Shown piece by piece: positions 6,568-13,654 of a stretch of DNA of 19,258 nt; the first letter of the stretch is position 1; each line of letters opens with the position of its first letter. The DNA lies in contig CAZHSR010000013.1 in the NCBI GenBank assembly GCA_964535155.1, positions 1 to 19,258 on the forward strand. Reading direction: 5' to 3'. A program made the translations under genes and the position numbers. This DNA comes from JAGPFW01 sp964535155 (GTDB lineage Bacteria > Patescibacteriota > WWE3 > UBA101185 > UBA10185). The notes beneath the pieces were generated by a model that saw only the letters and a program-made list of their open reading frames with translations, did not search any database and had not been told where the DNA came from.

Positions 6568-7194
6568 ATGAAAGCTCTTGAAAAACTTCCTAGTGAATTC
6601 TTTCTTAAGGATTCCTTATATGTGGCAAAAAATTTAATCGGGACAATTATTGTCAGTGAAAGAGAAGGTGAGATAACTTCTGGGAGAGTAACAGAAACAG
6701 AAAGCTACCCTGGTTGGGATGGGGCTTCACATGCATATAATTCAAAGATTACTCCTAGAACACAGCTACAATATGCAGAAGGAGGTAAACTTTATCTGTA
6801 TTTAATAATGGGAGTACACATAATGACATCTCTTGTTGTCAATAAAGAAGGAATAGCTGATGTCGTATTTATTCGTTCGATTGAACCTTTAGAGGGCATT
6901 GACATTATGCGTAATCGTAGAAATTGTCACGATAAAGATACAAGATTTGTAGCTAGTGGCCCTGGGCGACTTACAAAGGCACTAGGAATTAACATGCAAG
7001 ACAATGGAGAAAAAATAAATGAAGTCGGTTCTGTAATTTCTATCTATAAAGATAATTCGATAAAAAATCTTGAAGTTTGTGCCGGAAAAAGGATTAATCT
7101 GGGAGTTAGTAAGCTCTCTGAAGAGGAAGCTCAAATATCAATGGGCCATGATTGGCGTTTCTATCTGAAAGGTTCTAAGTATTTAAGTTTGTGA
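6568..7194 (+). CDS. 3-methyladenine DNA glycosylase (AAG/MPG family)
   Basis: A 208-aa base-excision repair enzyme that flips out and removes alkylated or deaminated purines from DNA. The family landmarks are in order: LPSEFF and VAKNLIGTII at the N-terminus; GRVTETESYPGWDGASHAY (about 39-57), whose Glu in TETESY matches the catalytic glutamate of human AAG; TPRTQLQY; GGKLYLYLIMGVH; then VFIRSIEPLEG and SGPGRLTKALGI. Length fits the family. It lies 24 bases after the Ppx/GppA fusion gene, on the same strand with no visible terminator between them, so the two are probably one unit. The end runs convergently into the tRNA-binding protein gene. Confidence 0.92.
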   Translation: MKALEKLPSEFFLKDSLYVAKNLIGTIIVSEREGEITSGRVTETESYPGWDGASHAYNSKITPRTQLQYAEGGKLYLYLIMGVHIMTSLVVNKEGIADVVFIRSIEPLEGIDIMRNRRNCHDKDTRFVASGPGRLTKALGINMQDNGEKINEVGSVISIYKDNSIKNLEVCAGKRINLGVSKLSEEEAQISMGHDWRFYLKGSKYLSL

Positions 7195-7231
7195 AAATAC
7201 AATATGATAAATTGAATTTTTATTTTGTATT
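7195..7231. terminator. Possible bidirectional terminator between convergent genes
   Basis: The short AT-rich gap between two convergent genes holds a palindromic AAATTGAATTT followed by a T-rich stretch on the plus strand, inside an outer inverted repeat AATACAA/TTGTATT. The stem is weak because it is nearly all A-T. Confidence 0.3.
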
Positions 7232-7609
7232 CTATCTTATACCCACCCCATTTTTCGCAGTCTCTTTAGGAGTCAGCAAAATCGGTTTGGAGTTTTGCCC
7301 TTCAACCGAATCTCCCTCCGAGGCATCCTCTGCATCTGTCGCTAAAATCATCCCTTGAGATTCCAGTCCCATCATTTTTCGTGGCTCCAAATTAAGCACA
7401 AAAAATACCTGTAATCCCTGCAAATCCTGGGGTGAATACCATTTCTTAATTCCAGACAAAATTTGCTTTTGGCCCAATTCTCCAAAATCTACCTGCAATT
7501 TAAGCAATTTTTCTGAACCTTCAATTTCTTCAGCAGAAATGATTGTTCCAACTCTAATATCTACTTTTGAAAATTCTTCATAATTTATTTGTTGTTTTAA
7601 TGGTTGCAT
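7232..7609 (-). CDS. Stand-alone tRNA-binding protein (EMAP/Trbp111-type OB fold; MetRS C-terminal-like)
   Basis: 125 aa. The core VDIRVGTIISAEEIEGSEKL (about 16-35) followed by LKLQVDFG, QILSGIKKWY and VFFVLNLEPRKMMGLESQGM is the classic tRNA-binding OB fold found at the C-terminus of methionyl-tRNA synthetase and as the free protein Trbp111. It probably dimerises and holds the elbow of tRNAs. No synthetase body is attached or adjacent. It lies 34 bases downstream of typA, same strand; a TAAAAT seven bases upstream of its ATG suggests it may also have its own leaderless promoter. The chaperone CsaA is a related alternative, but the MetRS-type SKLL-like SEKLLKL and MGLESQGM fit better. Confidence 0.88.
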   Translation of the reverse strand: MQPLKQQINYEEFSKVDIRVGTIISAEEIEGSEKLLKLQVDFGELGQKQILSGIKKWYSPQDLQGLQVFFVLNLEPRKMMGLESQGMILATDAEDASEGDSVEGQNSKPILLTPKETAKNGVGIR

Positions 7610-7643
7610 AAAGAAATTTTATCAAAATTGCTCATATAAAACC

Positions 7644-9455
7644 TTACTTTTTCCCAGCCCTATACCTTACATTCTTATCCAAAATCTTTTTCCTTAAACG
7701 CAAGCTTTGGGGCGTTATTTCCAACAATTCATCATCTTCCAAAAACCCTATAAATTGTTCCATGCTAAAAAATGTTGGAGGTGGCAAAAAAATGGCGTCC
7801 TCCCCAGAAGATCTATTGTTAGTCAATTGCTTTTCTCTACAGACATTTATCTCAAGGTCATCGTCCCTTCCATTTATGCCCACCACCATTCCGCCATAAA
7901 CGGGAGTTTGCGGTCCTACAAATACAGCGCCTTTGTCATGAGCTCCTACTAAGCCATATGGAGCAGTTTTCCCTGTTTCTGTAGCAATTAAAACGCCTCT
8001 GCGAGTTTTTGGCAGTTGTGGTCCCGCTTTTTCATATCTTAAAAAGTTTGAGCTTAAAATTGCAGTTCCTTTGGACAAAGTTAATAAAATGCCCTTTAAG
8101 CCTAAAATTCCTCTTGTGGAAATTTCAAAAACTAAGCGACTTGTGTTTGCAGTTAAATCTTCCTGTGCCACCAAAATTCCTCGCCTCTTGCCTATTTCGC
8201 TTTTTATATTGCCCACAAATTCGCTGTCAACATCAATGGTTAATTCCTCAATAGGCTCCATTTCTACACCGTCAATTTTCCTTGTAATAACATTTGGCTT
8301 TCCTATTTCTATTTCAAATCCTTCGCGTCTAAGATTTTCTAAAAATACTGATAAATGCAGTTCTCCTCTTCCCGAAAGGATGTATTGCCCTTGCGAATTT
8401 ATTTCAAATCTTAAAGCAATGTTTGTTTGCAACTCTTTTTGAATTCTTTCCAAAATTTGCCTACTTGTTAAAAATTTTCCTTCTTTTCCCATAAAAGGAG
8501 AAGTGTTTGGTCCTATTGACATGCTCAAAGTGGGTTCGGCAATTTCTATGGTTGGTAAAGCCTCTTGATTATTTGGATCAGTTAAAGTGTCTCCAATTCC
8601 AGCATTAGGAATTCCTGTTAGTGACACAATATCTCCCGAAGTGCCTAATGGAGTTTCTTCTCTTTTTAAACCGACATTTACAAAAACTTTATCTACGGTA
8701 CAATTTTCAATTTTTCCGTCTGCTTTTAATAAACTTACAGATTCTCCCGGCTTAATTGTGCCTCGTGTAACTCTTCCAATGGCATATTTACCTTTATAAC
8801 TATCCCAATCTAGTGTGGAAATTAGCATTTGAAAAGGTGCCGCAATATCAGTGGAAGGTGCGGGAATATATTTTAATATTGCCTCAAAAATAGGGCAGAG
8901 GTCTGCAGGTTTTGAGAAATCTTCAGGAAGCTGCTCCCAAGACTTTTCTTCCCTTCCAATGGCGTATAAAATGGGCGCGTCTAAATGTGAATCTTCTGTT
9001 GCCAACTCCAAAATTAAGTCAATTACCTTTGCCTTTGTATCAGCAACTCTGGCGTCCTTTTTGTCAATTTTATTAATGATTACAATAATTTTTAAGCCCA
9101 GATCCAAAGCCTTCTTCAAAACAAATTTTGTTTGAGGCATAGTGCCTTCTTGTGCATCCACCAAAAGCAAAGCTCCATCTGCCATGTTTAAAGTTCTTTC
9201 TACTTCTCCTCCAAAATCCGCGTGCCCTGGCGTATCTATTATGTTAATTTTTGTATCCTTATATGTAACCGAAGTATTTTTGGCCAAAATTGTAATTCCC
9301 CGTTCGCGTTCTTGATCATTGGAATCCATAATTAGCTCTTGGGACATTAAGGCTTCATTGTCTCTAAAGAGCTTGGACTGCTTCAACAACCCATCAACAA
9401 GCGTGGTTTTTCCGTGGTCAACATGTGCAATAATGGCTATGTTCCTTAAATCCAT
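7644..9455 (-). CDS. typA: GTPase TypA/BipA, ribosome-associated
   Basis: A 603-aa translational GTPase of the EF-G/LepA class. G-domain motifs are all present: AHVDHGKTT (10-18), the RERGITI switch I region, DTPGHADF, and NKID. Then follow the beta-barrel domain and the TypA-specific C-terminal part with SRGILGLKG and TRRGVLIATETG. The length matches the family (about 600-610). TypA binds the ribosome and helps 50S assembly and adaptation to stress. The start at 9455 is supported by a -10 box (TACAAT) eight bases upstream; no Shine-Dalgarno is seen. The tRNA-binding protein follows after 34 bases, making a translation-linked pair. Confidence 0.97.
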   Translation of the reverse strand: MDLRNIAIIAHVDHGKTTLVDGLLKQSKLFRDNEALMSQELIMDSNDQERERGITILAKNTSVTYKDTKINIIDTPGHADFGGEVERTLNMADGALLLVDAQEGTMPQTKFVLKKALDLGLKIIVIINKIDKKDARVADTKAKVIDLILELATEDSHLDAPILYAIGREEKSWEQLPEDFSKPADLCPIFEAILKYIPAPSTDIAAPFQMLISTLDWDSYKGKYAIGRVTRGTIKPGESVSLLKADGKIENCTVDKVFVNVGLKREETPLGTSGDIVSLTGIPNAGIGDTLTDPNNQEALPTIEIAEPTLSMSIGPNTSPFMGKEGKFLTSRQILERIQKELQTNIALRFEINSQGQYILSGRGELHLSVFLENLRREGFEIEIGKPNVITRKIDGVEMEPIEELTIDVDSEFVGNIKSEIGKRRGILVAQEDLTANTSRLVFEISTRGILGLKGILLTLSKGTAILSSNFLRYEKAGPQLPKTRRGVLIATETGKTAPYGLVGAHDKGAVFVGPQTPVYGGMVVGINGRDDDLEINVCREKQLTNNRSSGEDAIFLPPPTFFSMEQFIGFLEDDELLEITPQSLRLRKKILDKNVRYRAGKK

Positions 9456-9473
9456 AACGAGGTATTGTACCTC
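9456..9473 (-). promoter_or_regulatory. -10 box of typA inside a perfect inverted repeat
   Basis: On the minus strand TACAAT (9469-9464) lies eight bases before the ATG. It is embedded in a perfect 6-3-6 inverted repeat, GAGGTA-N3-TACCTC (9459-9473). A fitting -35 box is not clear. The repeat could be an operator or a hairpin. Confidence 0.4.
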
Positions 9474-9545
9474 ATTTGGGACTTTTTAGCTTAATAAACT
9501 CTTTCCAAGGGATTTTTTTGTGTTGCCTAATATAATTGATAATAT

Positions 9546-10253
9546 CTAGTAAGCCCCCCGAGATTTAATAACAGCAGGTATTGTTTTAAGTATAAGCCAA
9601 ATATCCAAAAGAAGACTTGCTCTTCGTGCATACTCATCATCCATTTTAATTCTAGTATCAAATCCAATATTTGACCTGCCACTAGTTTGCCATATTCCTG
9701 TTAGTCCTGGTTTAATTTTAGTAACAGCTTCGGCAGTTGTAACTAATTCTGGGTGATTTTTAAGTTGACTTTCCATTTCATCAGGTTTGTATGCACGAGG
9801 CCCCACAATAGACATATCTCCCTTTAGAATATTTAATAGTTGAGGTAATTCATCTAAACTAGATTTGCGTAAAAACTTCCCTACGCGAGTAACCCTAGGG
9901 TCATTTTTAATTTTGTAACTATTGCTTTTATAAATTTCTAACAGTTTTGGGTCCTTACTAAGGATCTCTTCTGCATTTACTACCATAGTTCTAAACTTGT
10001 ACATTTCAAAATTTTCCTTATTTTTTCCCATTCTAGTTTGCATAAAAATAACAGGGCCTTTTGAATCTAACTTTATTAGACAATAGATCAGGGATAATAA
10101 GGGAAATCCTATGATAAGACCTGCTAGGGAGCCGAGTATATCGATTATGCGTTTAAAATTTTTATATGAAAGCATTATTTGCAGCCTTTGTAGTTCTGTC
10201 CCTAGATAATATGACCTAGTATGTGGGATAGCCACATTGAGGAGGAGAACCAT
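9546..10253 (-). CDS. Polyprenyl-phosphate sugar-1-phosphate transferase (WcaJ/RfbP family)
   Basis: An integral membrane enzyme that transfers a hexose 1-phosphate from a nucleotide sugar to undecaprenyl phosphate, the first step of a surface polysaccharide. After a short N-terminal part comes KRIIDILGSLAGLIIGFPLL (one membrane segment or re-entrant helix, about residues 34-60), GPVIFMQTRMG, YKFRTM, RVTRVGKFLRKSSLDELPQL, GDMSIVGPRAY and KPGLTGIWQTSGRS, all hallmarks of the bacterial sugar transferase domain. At 235 aa it is the minimal monofunctional form, without the extra N-terminal membrane region of WcaJ. The start at 10253 is preferred over the ATG at 10175 because a good promoter ends eight bases before it. 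No other polysaccharide genes are adjacent. Confidence 0.92.
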   Translation of the reverse strand: MVLLLNVAIPHTRSYYLGTELQRLQIMLSYKNFKRIIDILGSLAGLIIGFPLLSLIYCLIKLDSKGPVIFMQTRMGKNKENFEMYKFRTMVVNAEEILSKDPKLLEIYKSNSYKIKNDPRVTRVGKFLRKSSLDELPQLLNILKGDMSIVGPRAYKPDEMESQLKNHPELVTTAEAVTKIKPGLTGIWQTSGRSNIGFDTRIKMDDEYARRASLLLDIWLILKTIPAVIKSRGAY

Positions 10254-10290
10254 ATAGGTACATTATACTTCAAAGGTGGGGTACTGTCCT
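10254..10290 (-). promoter_or_regulatory. Promoter of the sugar transferase gene
   Basis: On the minus strand AGGACA (10290-10285), a 17-base spacer and TATAAT (10267-10262) are followed after eight bases by the ATG. No Shine-Dalgarno is present, which again suggests a leaderless transcript. Confidence 0.55.
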
Positions 10291-10327
10291 ATGCCAAGGA
10301 AAAATTCCCCAAAAACAAATCAAATGA

Positions 10328-10333
10328 TATACT
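10328..10333 (+). promoter_or_regulatory. -10 box of the Nudix gene
   Basis: TATACT lies nine bases before the ATG at 10343, on the opposite strand of the same divergent gap. The -35 region is poor. Confidence 0.4.
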
Positions 10334-10342
10334 AACAGCATA

Positions 10343-10813
10343 ATGTCTAAACATTTGGACACCATACTAGAAAATAGAGAACAAGGCTTTCGAGCAGGAA
10401 GCTTGATTGTAAAAGATAGAAAAGTGTTATTAATGCACCAAATACTAGGTGATGAGGATTTTTATACTCTTCCAGGTGGAACATGGGAAAAAGGTGAAAC
10501 AATTGAAGAAACTTGTAAAAGGGAAGTAAAAGAGGAATTTGGTATAGAAATAGAAGTAAAAAGGCTTGTTTTCTTACTTGATACAACAACACGAATAGCA
10601 TTTTATTTTGCTTGTGAAACCGAAGAAACAGACATCAAACTAGGTGGTCCTGAAAAGGATAGAATGACAGAGCAGGAACAATACCATGTGGAGTGGCTAG
10701 ACTTAGACGAGGTAGCAAAGGTAAATTTTATTCCTCCTCAGGCAAAAGAGGGTATTATTAAGCATCTTTCTGATCCTGAGCAACCTACTTTTTTCTTAAC
10801 TAACAATAAGTAA
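10343..10813 (+). CDS. Nudix hydrolase
   Basis: A 156-aa single-domain Nudix protein. The Nudix box is exact: G46, five residues, E52, seven residues, then REVKEEFGI at 60-68, the loop-helix-loop that binds Mg2+ and hydrolyses a nucleoside diphosphate linked to another group. The strand before it (VLLMHQILGDEDFYTLPGG) suits the mutT/NUDT subfamily. The substrate cannot be read from the sequence; candidates are damaged dNTPs, NDP-sugars or capped RNA. The gene stands alone on the plus strand, divergent from the sugar transferase, and a large nucleotide-processing cluster begins some 100 bases downstream. A stretch of about 120 bases after it holds only an inverted repeat. Confidence 0.92.
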   Translation: MSKHLDTILENREQGFRAGSLIVKDRKVLLMHQILGDEDFYTLPGGTWEKGETIEETCKREVKEEFGIEIEVKRLVFLLDTTTRIAFYFACETEETDIKLGGPEKDRMTEQEQYHVEWLDLDEVAKVNFIPPQAKEGIIKHLSDPEQPTFFLTNNK

Positions 10814-10815
10814 TA

Positions 10816-10863
10816 ACCTGTATACTATTGATTATGCATTCGCAGTTGGAAGAAAATACAGGT
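10816..10863. repeat. 8-bp inverted repeat downstream of the Nudix gene
   Basis: ACCTGTAT (10816-10823) and ATACAGGT (10856-10863) are perfect inverted copies 32 bases apart. The gap between the Nudix gene and the convergent methyltransferase holds nothing else that I can identify. No T run follows, so it is not a standard terminator. Confidence 0.4.
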
Positions 10864-10932
10864 GACAACAATGTTTAAGAACTTCTCTTTATTTCTCGAA
10901 ATAAATCTTTTTCAAAAGCTAAGATCTGAAGA

Positions 10933-11808
10933 TCAACTTTCTCGCTTGAGACAGATGGCAATATTAGGTCCATAAATTTTTGACGTTTTCAAGAGGATTC
11001 TTAGAAAAGAATTTAATGGTTTAAGGGACCTTCCTGGGAATAAATCCTTACAATTAAAGTACTTGTAGTCAATTATTTCTAAATTAGAAGCTTTTGCTAA
11101 ACTTTTAAACTGTCTTAATGTAAACGCATTTTTGTGGTCATCTCTATCCAAAGCAATCCTCATAAACTCGGATCTTATGGAAAAATCCCACAGAGCTCTT
11201 ATATACAAAATGACCCTTTGCAGAGCTTTATTCATATTACCATTCTTTAAGTCTTCAGGAATCTTTTGAAACAGTATTCGTAAAATGTAATGGTACATTG
11301 TTGTACTGGTAATAAACATTTTGCCTCCAGGAGCTAATTTATTACGCAGACCTGTGAGTAGCACATCAGGATTTTCCACATGATCTAGCGTTTCCGAAGA
11401 AAAAATCAAATCGTACTTATTGTGTTGCTCCCAAAATGTGTCTAATTGCACAAATGAAACGCCTTTCTGATTCTCATTAACCTTTGAGGCAACAAATAAT
11501 CCAACAGGACTTATATCTGTTCCAACATAATCCGTACAATACCCCAGTAATTTTCTTGTATATAAACCGCAACCACAACCAAAATCTAGCAATTTGTTTG
11601 CAGAGTTTCCAACGAGCTTTGTAAAGATACCCCAAATCAGGTTGCGAGAACGGTTGCTCCAGTAATATGTATTTAGCAAATAATATTCGATATCGTAGTA
11701 CGTATTGCCGAAGGATTGATTAAAAGTTTCCGCAAAAGTTTTAGGGGGAAAACCAGTTGCTTGGTTGAAACTATCTAGGATTTCTATAGTTATAGGATCG
11801 TTTTGCAT
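10933..11808 (-). CDS. SAM-dependent class I methyltransferase
   Basis: 291 aa. Motif I is KLLDFGCGCGLYTRKLL (about 72-88), with the glycine-rich SAM-binding loop. Motif II follows as YVGTDIS with the acidic residue that binds the ribose. FSSETLDHVENPDVLL is the post-II region typical of UbiE/Methyltransf_11/25 enzymes, then LAPGGKMFITST. The C-terminal third (about 190-291) is family-specific and I cannot assign it. There is no target-recognition domain or the NPPY-type motif of an adenine or cytosine DNA methylase, so a small molecule, lipid or sugar is more likely than DNA. It lies 47 bases downstream of the NDK-like gene on the same strand, separated by a strong hairpin. Confidence 0.85.
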   Translation of the reverse strand: MQNDPITIEILDSFNQATGFPPKTFAETFNQSFGNTYYDIEYYLLNTYYWSNRSRNLIWGIFTKLVGNSANKLLDFGCGCGLYTRKLLGYCTDYVGTDISPVGLFVASKVNENQKGVSFVQLDTFWEQHNKYDLIFSSETLDHVENPDVLLTGLRNKLAPGGKMFITSTTMYHYILRILFQKIPEDLKNGNMNKALQRVILYIRALWDFSIRSEFMRIALDRDDHKNAFTLRQFKSLAKASNLEIIDYKYFNCKDLFPGRSLKPLNSFLRILLKTSKIYGPNIAICLKRES

Positions 11809-11828
11809 AAATACGTAAATAAACTTGA

Positions 11829-11866
11829 GAAGGGATTAGTTAGATAACTTTTTAACTAATCCCTTC
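11829..11866 (-). other. 14-bp perfect hairpin between the NDK-like and methyltransferase genes
   Basis: A perfect inverted repeat, 11829-11842 with 11853-11866, has a 10-base loop. It overlaps the last codons and stop of the NDK-like gene. No T run follows on either strand. It may act as an attenuator or mRNA-stability element rather than a full terminator. Confidence 0.6.
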
Positions 11867-12233
11867 CATTTAGGAAGATATCAATTTCTCTGACCGCCTC
11901 CTCACAACTATCTGGGCAATGCAACACATTTTGAATCTCACTCGTGCTGTGACTTGCACGAACTTGATTTTTAATGTGCAATGCCTTTTCTACAGCCTCA
12001 GTACCCTCCAATAGCCATATTTCTACTGGTCTAGAACACATAAAATCTACATGTACCCAAAACCAGTCGTCGTAGTGGTCCCAATCACGCCACTTGAGTA
12101 TAAACTCGCGAGATAGTTGAATACGTTTCATTGAGACGCGGGTCAATCCAACCATCCTAAATAAACGTAACAACATATCTTGCAAACCTAACTTGAGAGC
12201 ATCCGGCTTCAAAAGAACGAGTGTCCTCTCCAT
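11856..12233 (-). CDS. Compact nucleoside-diphosphate-kinase-like protein
   Basis: 125 aa, shorter than the usual 135-150 of NDK. The N-terminal ERTLVLLKPDAL with K9 matches the family's first strand and ATP-contacting lysine. At the end, QNVLHCPDSCEEAVREIDIF corresponds to the canonical N-x-x-H-G-S-D-S-x-E-S-A block, with H105 in the place of the phosphohistidine. The GS after that histidine is replaced by CP. The middle, rich in Trp (KWRDWDHYDDWFWVHVDF), is unlike ordinary NDK and probably changes the substrate pocket or oligomer. NDKs move a gamma phosphate between NTP and NDP. Its start has a strong Shine-Dalgarno. It diverges from the QueC-like operon across 67 bases, so the two may be co-regulated. 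Confidence 0.78.
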   Translation of the reverse strand: MERTLVLLKPDALKLGLQDMLLRLFRMVGLTRVSMKRIQLSREFILKWRDWDHYDDWFWVHVDFMCSRPVEIWLLEGTEAVEKALHIKNQVRASHSTSEIQNVLHCPDSCEEAVREIDIFLNGRD

Positions 12234-12239
12234 CTCGCA

Positions 12240-12245
12240 CCTCCT
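12240..12245 (-). promoter_or_regulatory. Strong Shine-Dalgarno of the NDK-like gene
   Basis: AGGAGG on the minus strand lies six bases before the ATG at 12233. It fixes the start and contrasts with the many genes here that lack a ribosome binding site. Confidence 0.75.
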
Positions 12246-12249
12246 AACA

Positions 12250-12278
12250 TTGTGTTATCTAGTTGTACGGTGTACAAT
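12250..12278 (+). promoter_or_regulatory. Promoter of the QueC-like operon
   Basis: TTGTGT (12250-12255), a 17-base spacer and TACAAT (12273-12278) predict a start about 15 bases before the ATG at 12301. No Shine-Dalgarno is visible. The -10 box overlaps a TGTACA-N5-TGTACA repeat. Confidence 0.5.
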
Positions 12279-12287
12279 CGATGTACA
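12263..12287. promoter_or_regulatory. Operator-like palindromes in the divergent promoter region
   Basis: TTGTAC-GGT-GTACAA (12263-12277) is a perfect 6-3-6 palindrome and overlaps TGTACA-ATCGA-TGTACA (12271-12287). Both cover the -10 box of the plus-strand operon. A second TGTACA-N5-TGTACA lies at 17348-17364. The arrangement suggests a dimeric repressor site controlling both divergent genes; this is inferred. Confidence 0.45.
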
Positions 12288-12300
12288 CTATTAATTATAT

Positions 12301-13095
12301 ATGAAAGTATCTGAAACTACAAAGAAGAACCTGTTTGTTGGATCCAATAAAGATGAGGTTAAATGGCTATTGCCTAAAGTGACCGAACTTATAGTACAAA
12401 GGCGCGGGCATGTAAATAGGTTATATGGAAGTCACGCTATAGTACTAATGTCAGGAGGATTGGATTCCTCTGTTATGGCAGGTTTGCTTTTGGAAAAAAC
12501 CTCTATTGTGTTACACCCACTTTTCATACGAAGGGGGTCGCGCGCTGAAAAATGGGAGGAGCAATGCTATGACTATTTCTACAAGTACTATCACCAGAAA
12601 TATCCAGACAGGTTTAATAATGGCAAAAAAATAGAGATTCAAGTTCCCCCATTAGAGCTTAAAAAGTACAAGAATAAGGAGCAACTTAGCAAATATGGAC
12701 ACCCCATGCGTAACGTTGCTCTTCAAACTTTGGGTATTCAATATGCGGCAAATCTCAGCTCAACGTTAGATACAGATATTAGGACTGTATTAACCGCCAC
12801 TATCCCAGATGATAGTTTTCCACACTCTAGTCTATTAGCGTTGCGAACAACGACACTGCTTACTTGCATAGAATCTGGCGATTGGCGTTGGAATATCATC
12901 TCGCCCTTACTTGACCCAGAGATCCTTGGAAAAACGTTTAGAAAGGATGAACTGATTTCTTATGCTATAACCGCTGGAATACCTCTAGAACATACGAGAA
13001 CTTGCATACAGGATTCGGAAACACCATGTTTAAAATGTCCTGAATGCTTGAGCCGCATTAAGGCTTTTGAAACTTCAGGAATAGAATATGTCTAA
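12301..13095 (+). CDS. QueC-like (7-cyano-7-deazaguanine synthase family) ATP-dependent enzyme
   Basis: 264 aa. The PP-loop SGGLDSS (51-57) binds ATP, as in the N-type pyrophosphatase fold. The C-terminus has the QueC zinc site CX7CX2CX2C (C235, C243, C246, C249) followed by LSRIKAFETSGIEY, which matches the end of QueC. QueC converts 7-carboxy-7-deazaguanine through an amide to the nitrile preQ0. Homologues act in deazapurine antibiotics and in antiphage systems that attach deazaguanine to proteins. No QueD, QueE, QueF or Tgt gene is in the window, so ordinary queuosine synthesis is not supported here. It is first in an operon and overlaps the next gene by eight bases. No Shine-Dalgarno is seen. 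Family is firm, reaction inferred. Confidence 0.85.
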   Translation: MKVSETTKKNLFVGSNKDEVKWLLPKVTELIVQRRGHVNRLYGSHAIVLMSGGLDSSVMAGLLLEKTSIVLHPLFIRRGSRAEKWEEQCYDYFYKYYHQKYPDRFNNGKKIEIQVPPLELKKYKNKEQLSKYGHPMRNVALQTLGIQYAANLSSTLDTDIRTVLTATIPDDSFPHSSLLALRTTTLLTCIESGDWRWNIISPLLDPEILGKTFRKDELISYAITAGIPLEHTRTCIQDSETPCLKCPECLSRIKAFETSGIEYV

Positions 13096-13654
13096 GATAA
13101 TAGTTTTGGAGGGATTGCCTGGTACTGGCAAAACAACCTTAGTAGAACATTTTAGTGAGTGTAGCGAGGTAGAAACAATAGCTGAGATTATCTCGAATGA
13201 AAAAGAATGGTTGGCTACTAAAAAAGTGGAAGATCAGGATTTCTTTTGGGCAAACGACATAGAGAAGTTTAGAAGAGCCCATAGATCTAATAAAATTGTT
13301 CTGATGGATAGGGGCTATGTGTCAACACTAGCCTACAATTTTGCAAAAAAACAGCTGGAAAAAGATGCCCATTACGATTATCTATTGGGTAGATACTATA
13401 TAGATTTTGTAGAAAAGTCACTACAACCCACCCATTACGTATATATTGATGTATCCCTTCAAGACTCGTTTGCAAGAAAAGAGCGTTCCTTTATAAAAGG
13501 AAATCCTTGGTACGACCCAAATTATTTAAACCATATAATTAACTATTATCAGTACTTTTTCGAAGAGCTTGAGCCCAATGTACACGTGACTAGAGTGTCC
13601 CCTAAAAACACTCTTGAAGATATTAAAAAAGATATAACGGAAATAGTAGCATGA
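13088..13654 (+). CDS. P-loop nucleotide kinase (thymidylate/deoxynucleotide kinase-like)
   Basis: 188 aa. The Walker A loop is GLPGTGKTT (9-17). DRGYVSTLAYNFAK (74 on) is the DR-Y/S motif of deoxynucleoside and thymidylate kinases, whose Asp-Arg contacts the phosphate acceptor. A lid-like arginine-lysine stretch (FARKERSF, about 129-136) follows VYIDVS. Together this suggests transfer of phosphate to a nucleoside or nucleoside monophosphate, and the context suggests an unusual one. Start overlaps the QueC-like gene by eight bases and the stop overlaps the next start as ATGA, so translation is coupled. Other P-loop kinases, such as aminoglycoside or shikimate-type kinases, cannot be ruled out. 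Confidence 0.8.
   Translation: MSKIIVLEGLPGTGKTTLVEHFSECSEVETIAEIISNEKEWLATKKVEDQDFFWANDIEKFRRAHRSNKIVLMDRGYVSTLAYNFAKKQLEKDAHYDYLLGRYYIDFVEKSLQPTHYVYIDVSLQDSFARKERSFIKGNPWYDPNYLNHIINYYQYFFEELEPNVHVTRVSPKNTLEDIKKDITEIVA

Noticed and set aside
7707..9135. Several open frames of 70-123 codons on the plus strand opposite typA
   Set aside because: They are antisense to a complete, highly conserved GTPase gene, have no family motifs and no ribosome binding sites.
10871..10975. A 34-codon plus-strand frame after the Nudix gene with an AGGTG before its ATG
   Set aside because: It overlaps the end of the methyltransferase gene, is short, and shows no recognisable feature.
12301..13095. Qat or type IV CBASS antiphage system because of the QueC-like gene
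   Set aside because: No QatA ATPase, QatD/TatD nuclease, CD-NTase, or TGT-like Cap10 is present near it.
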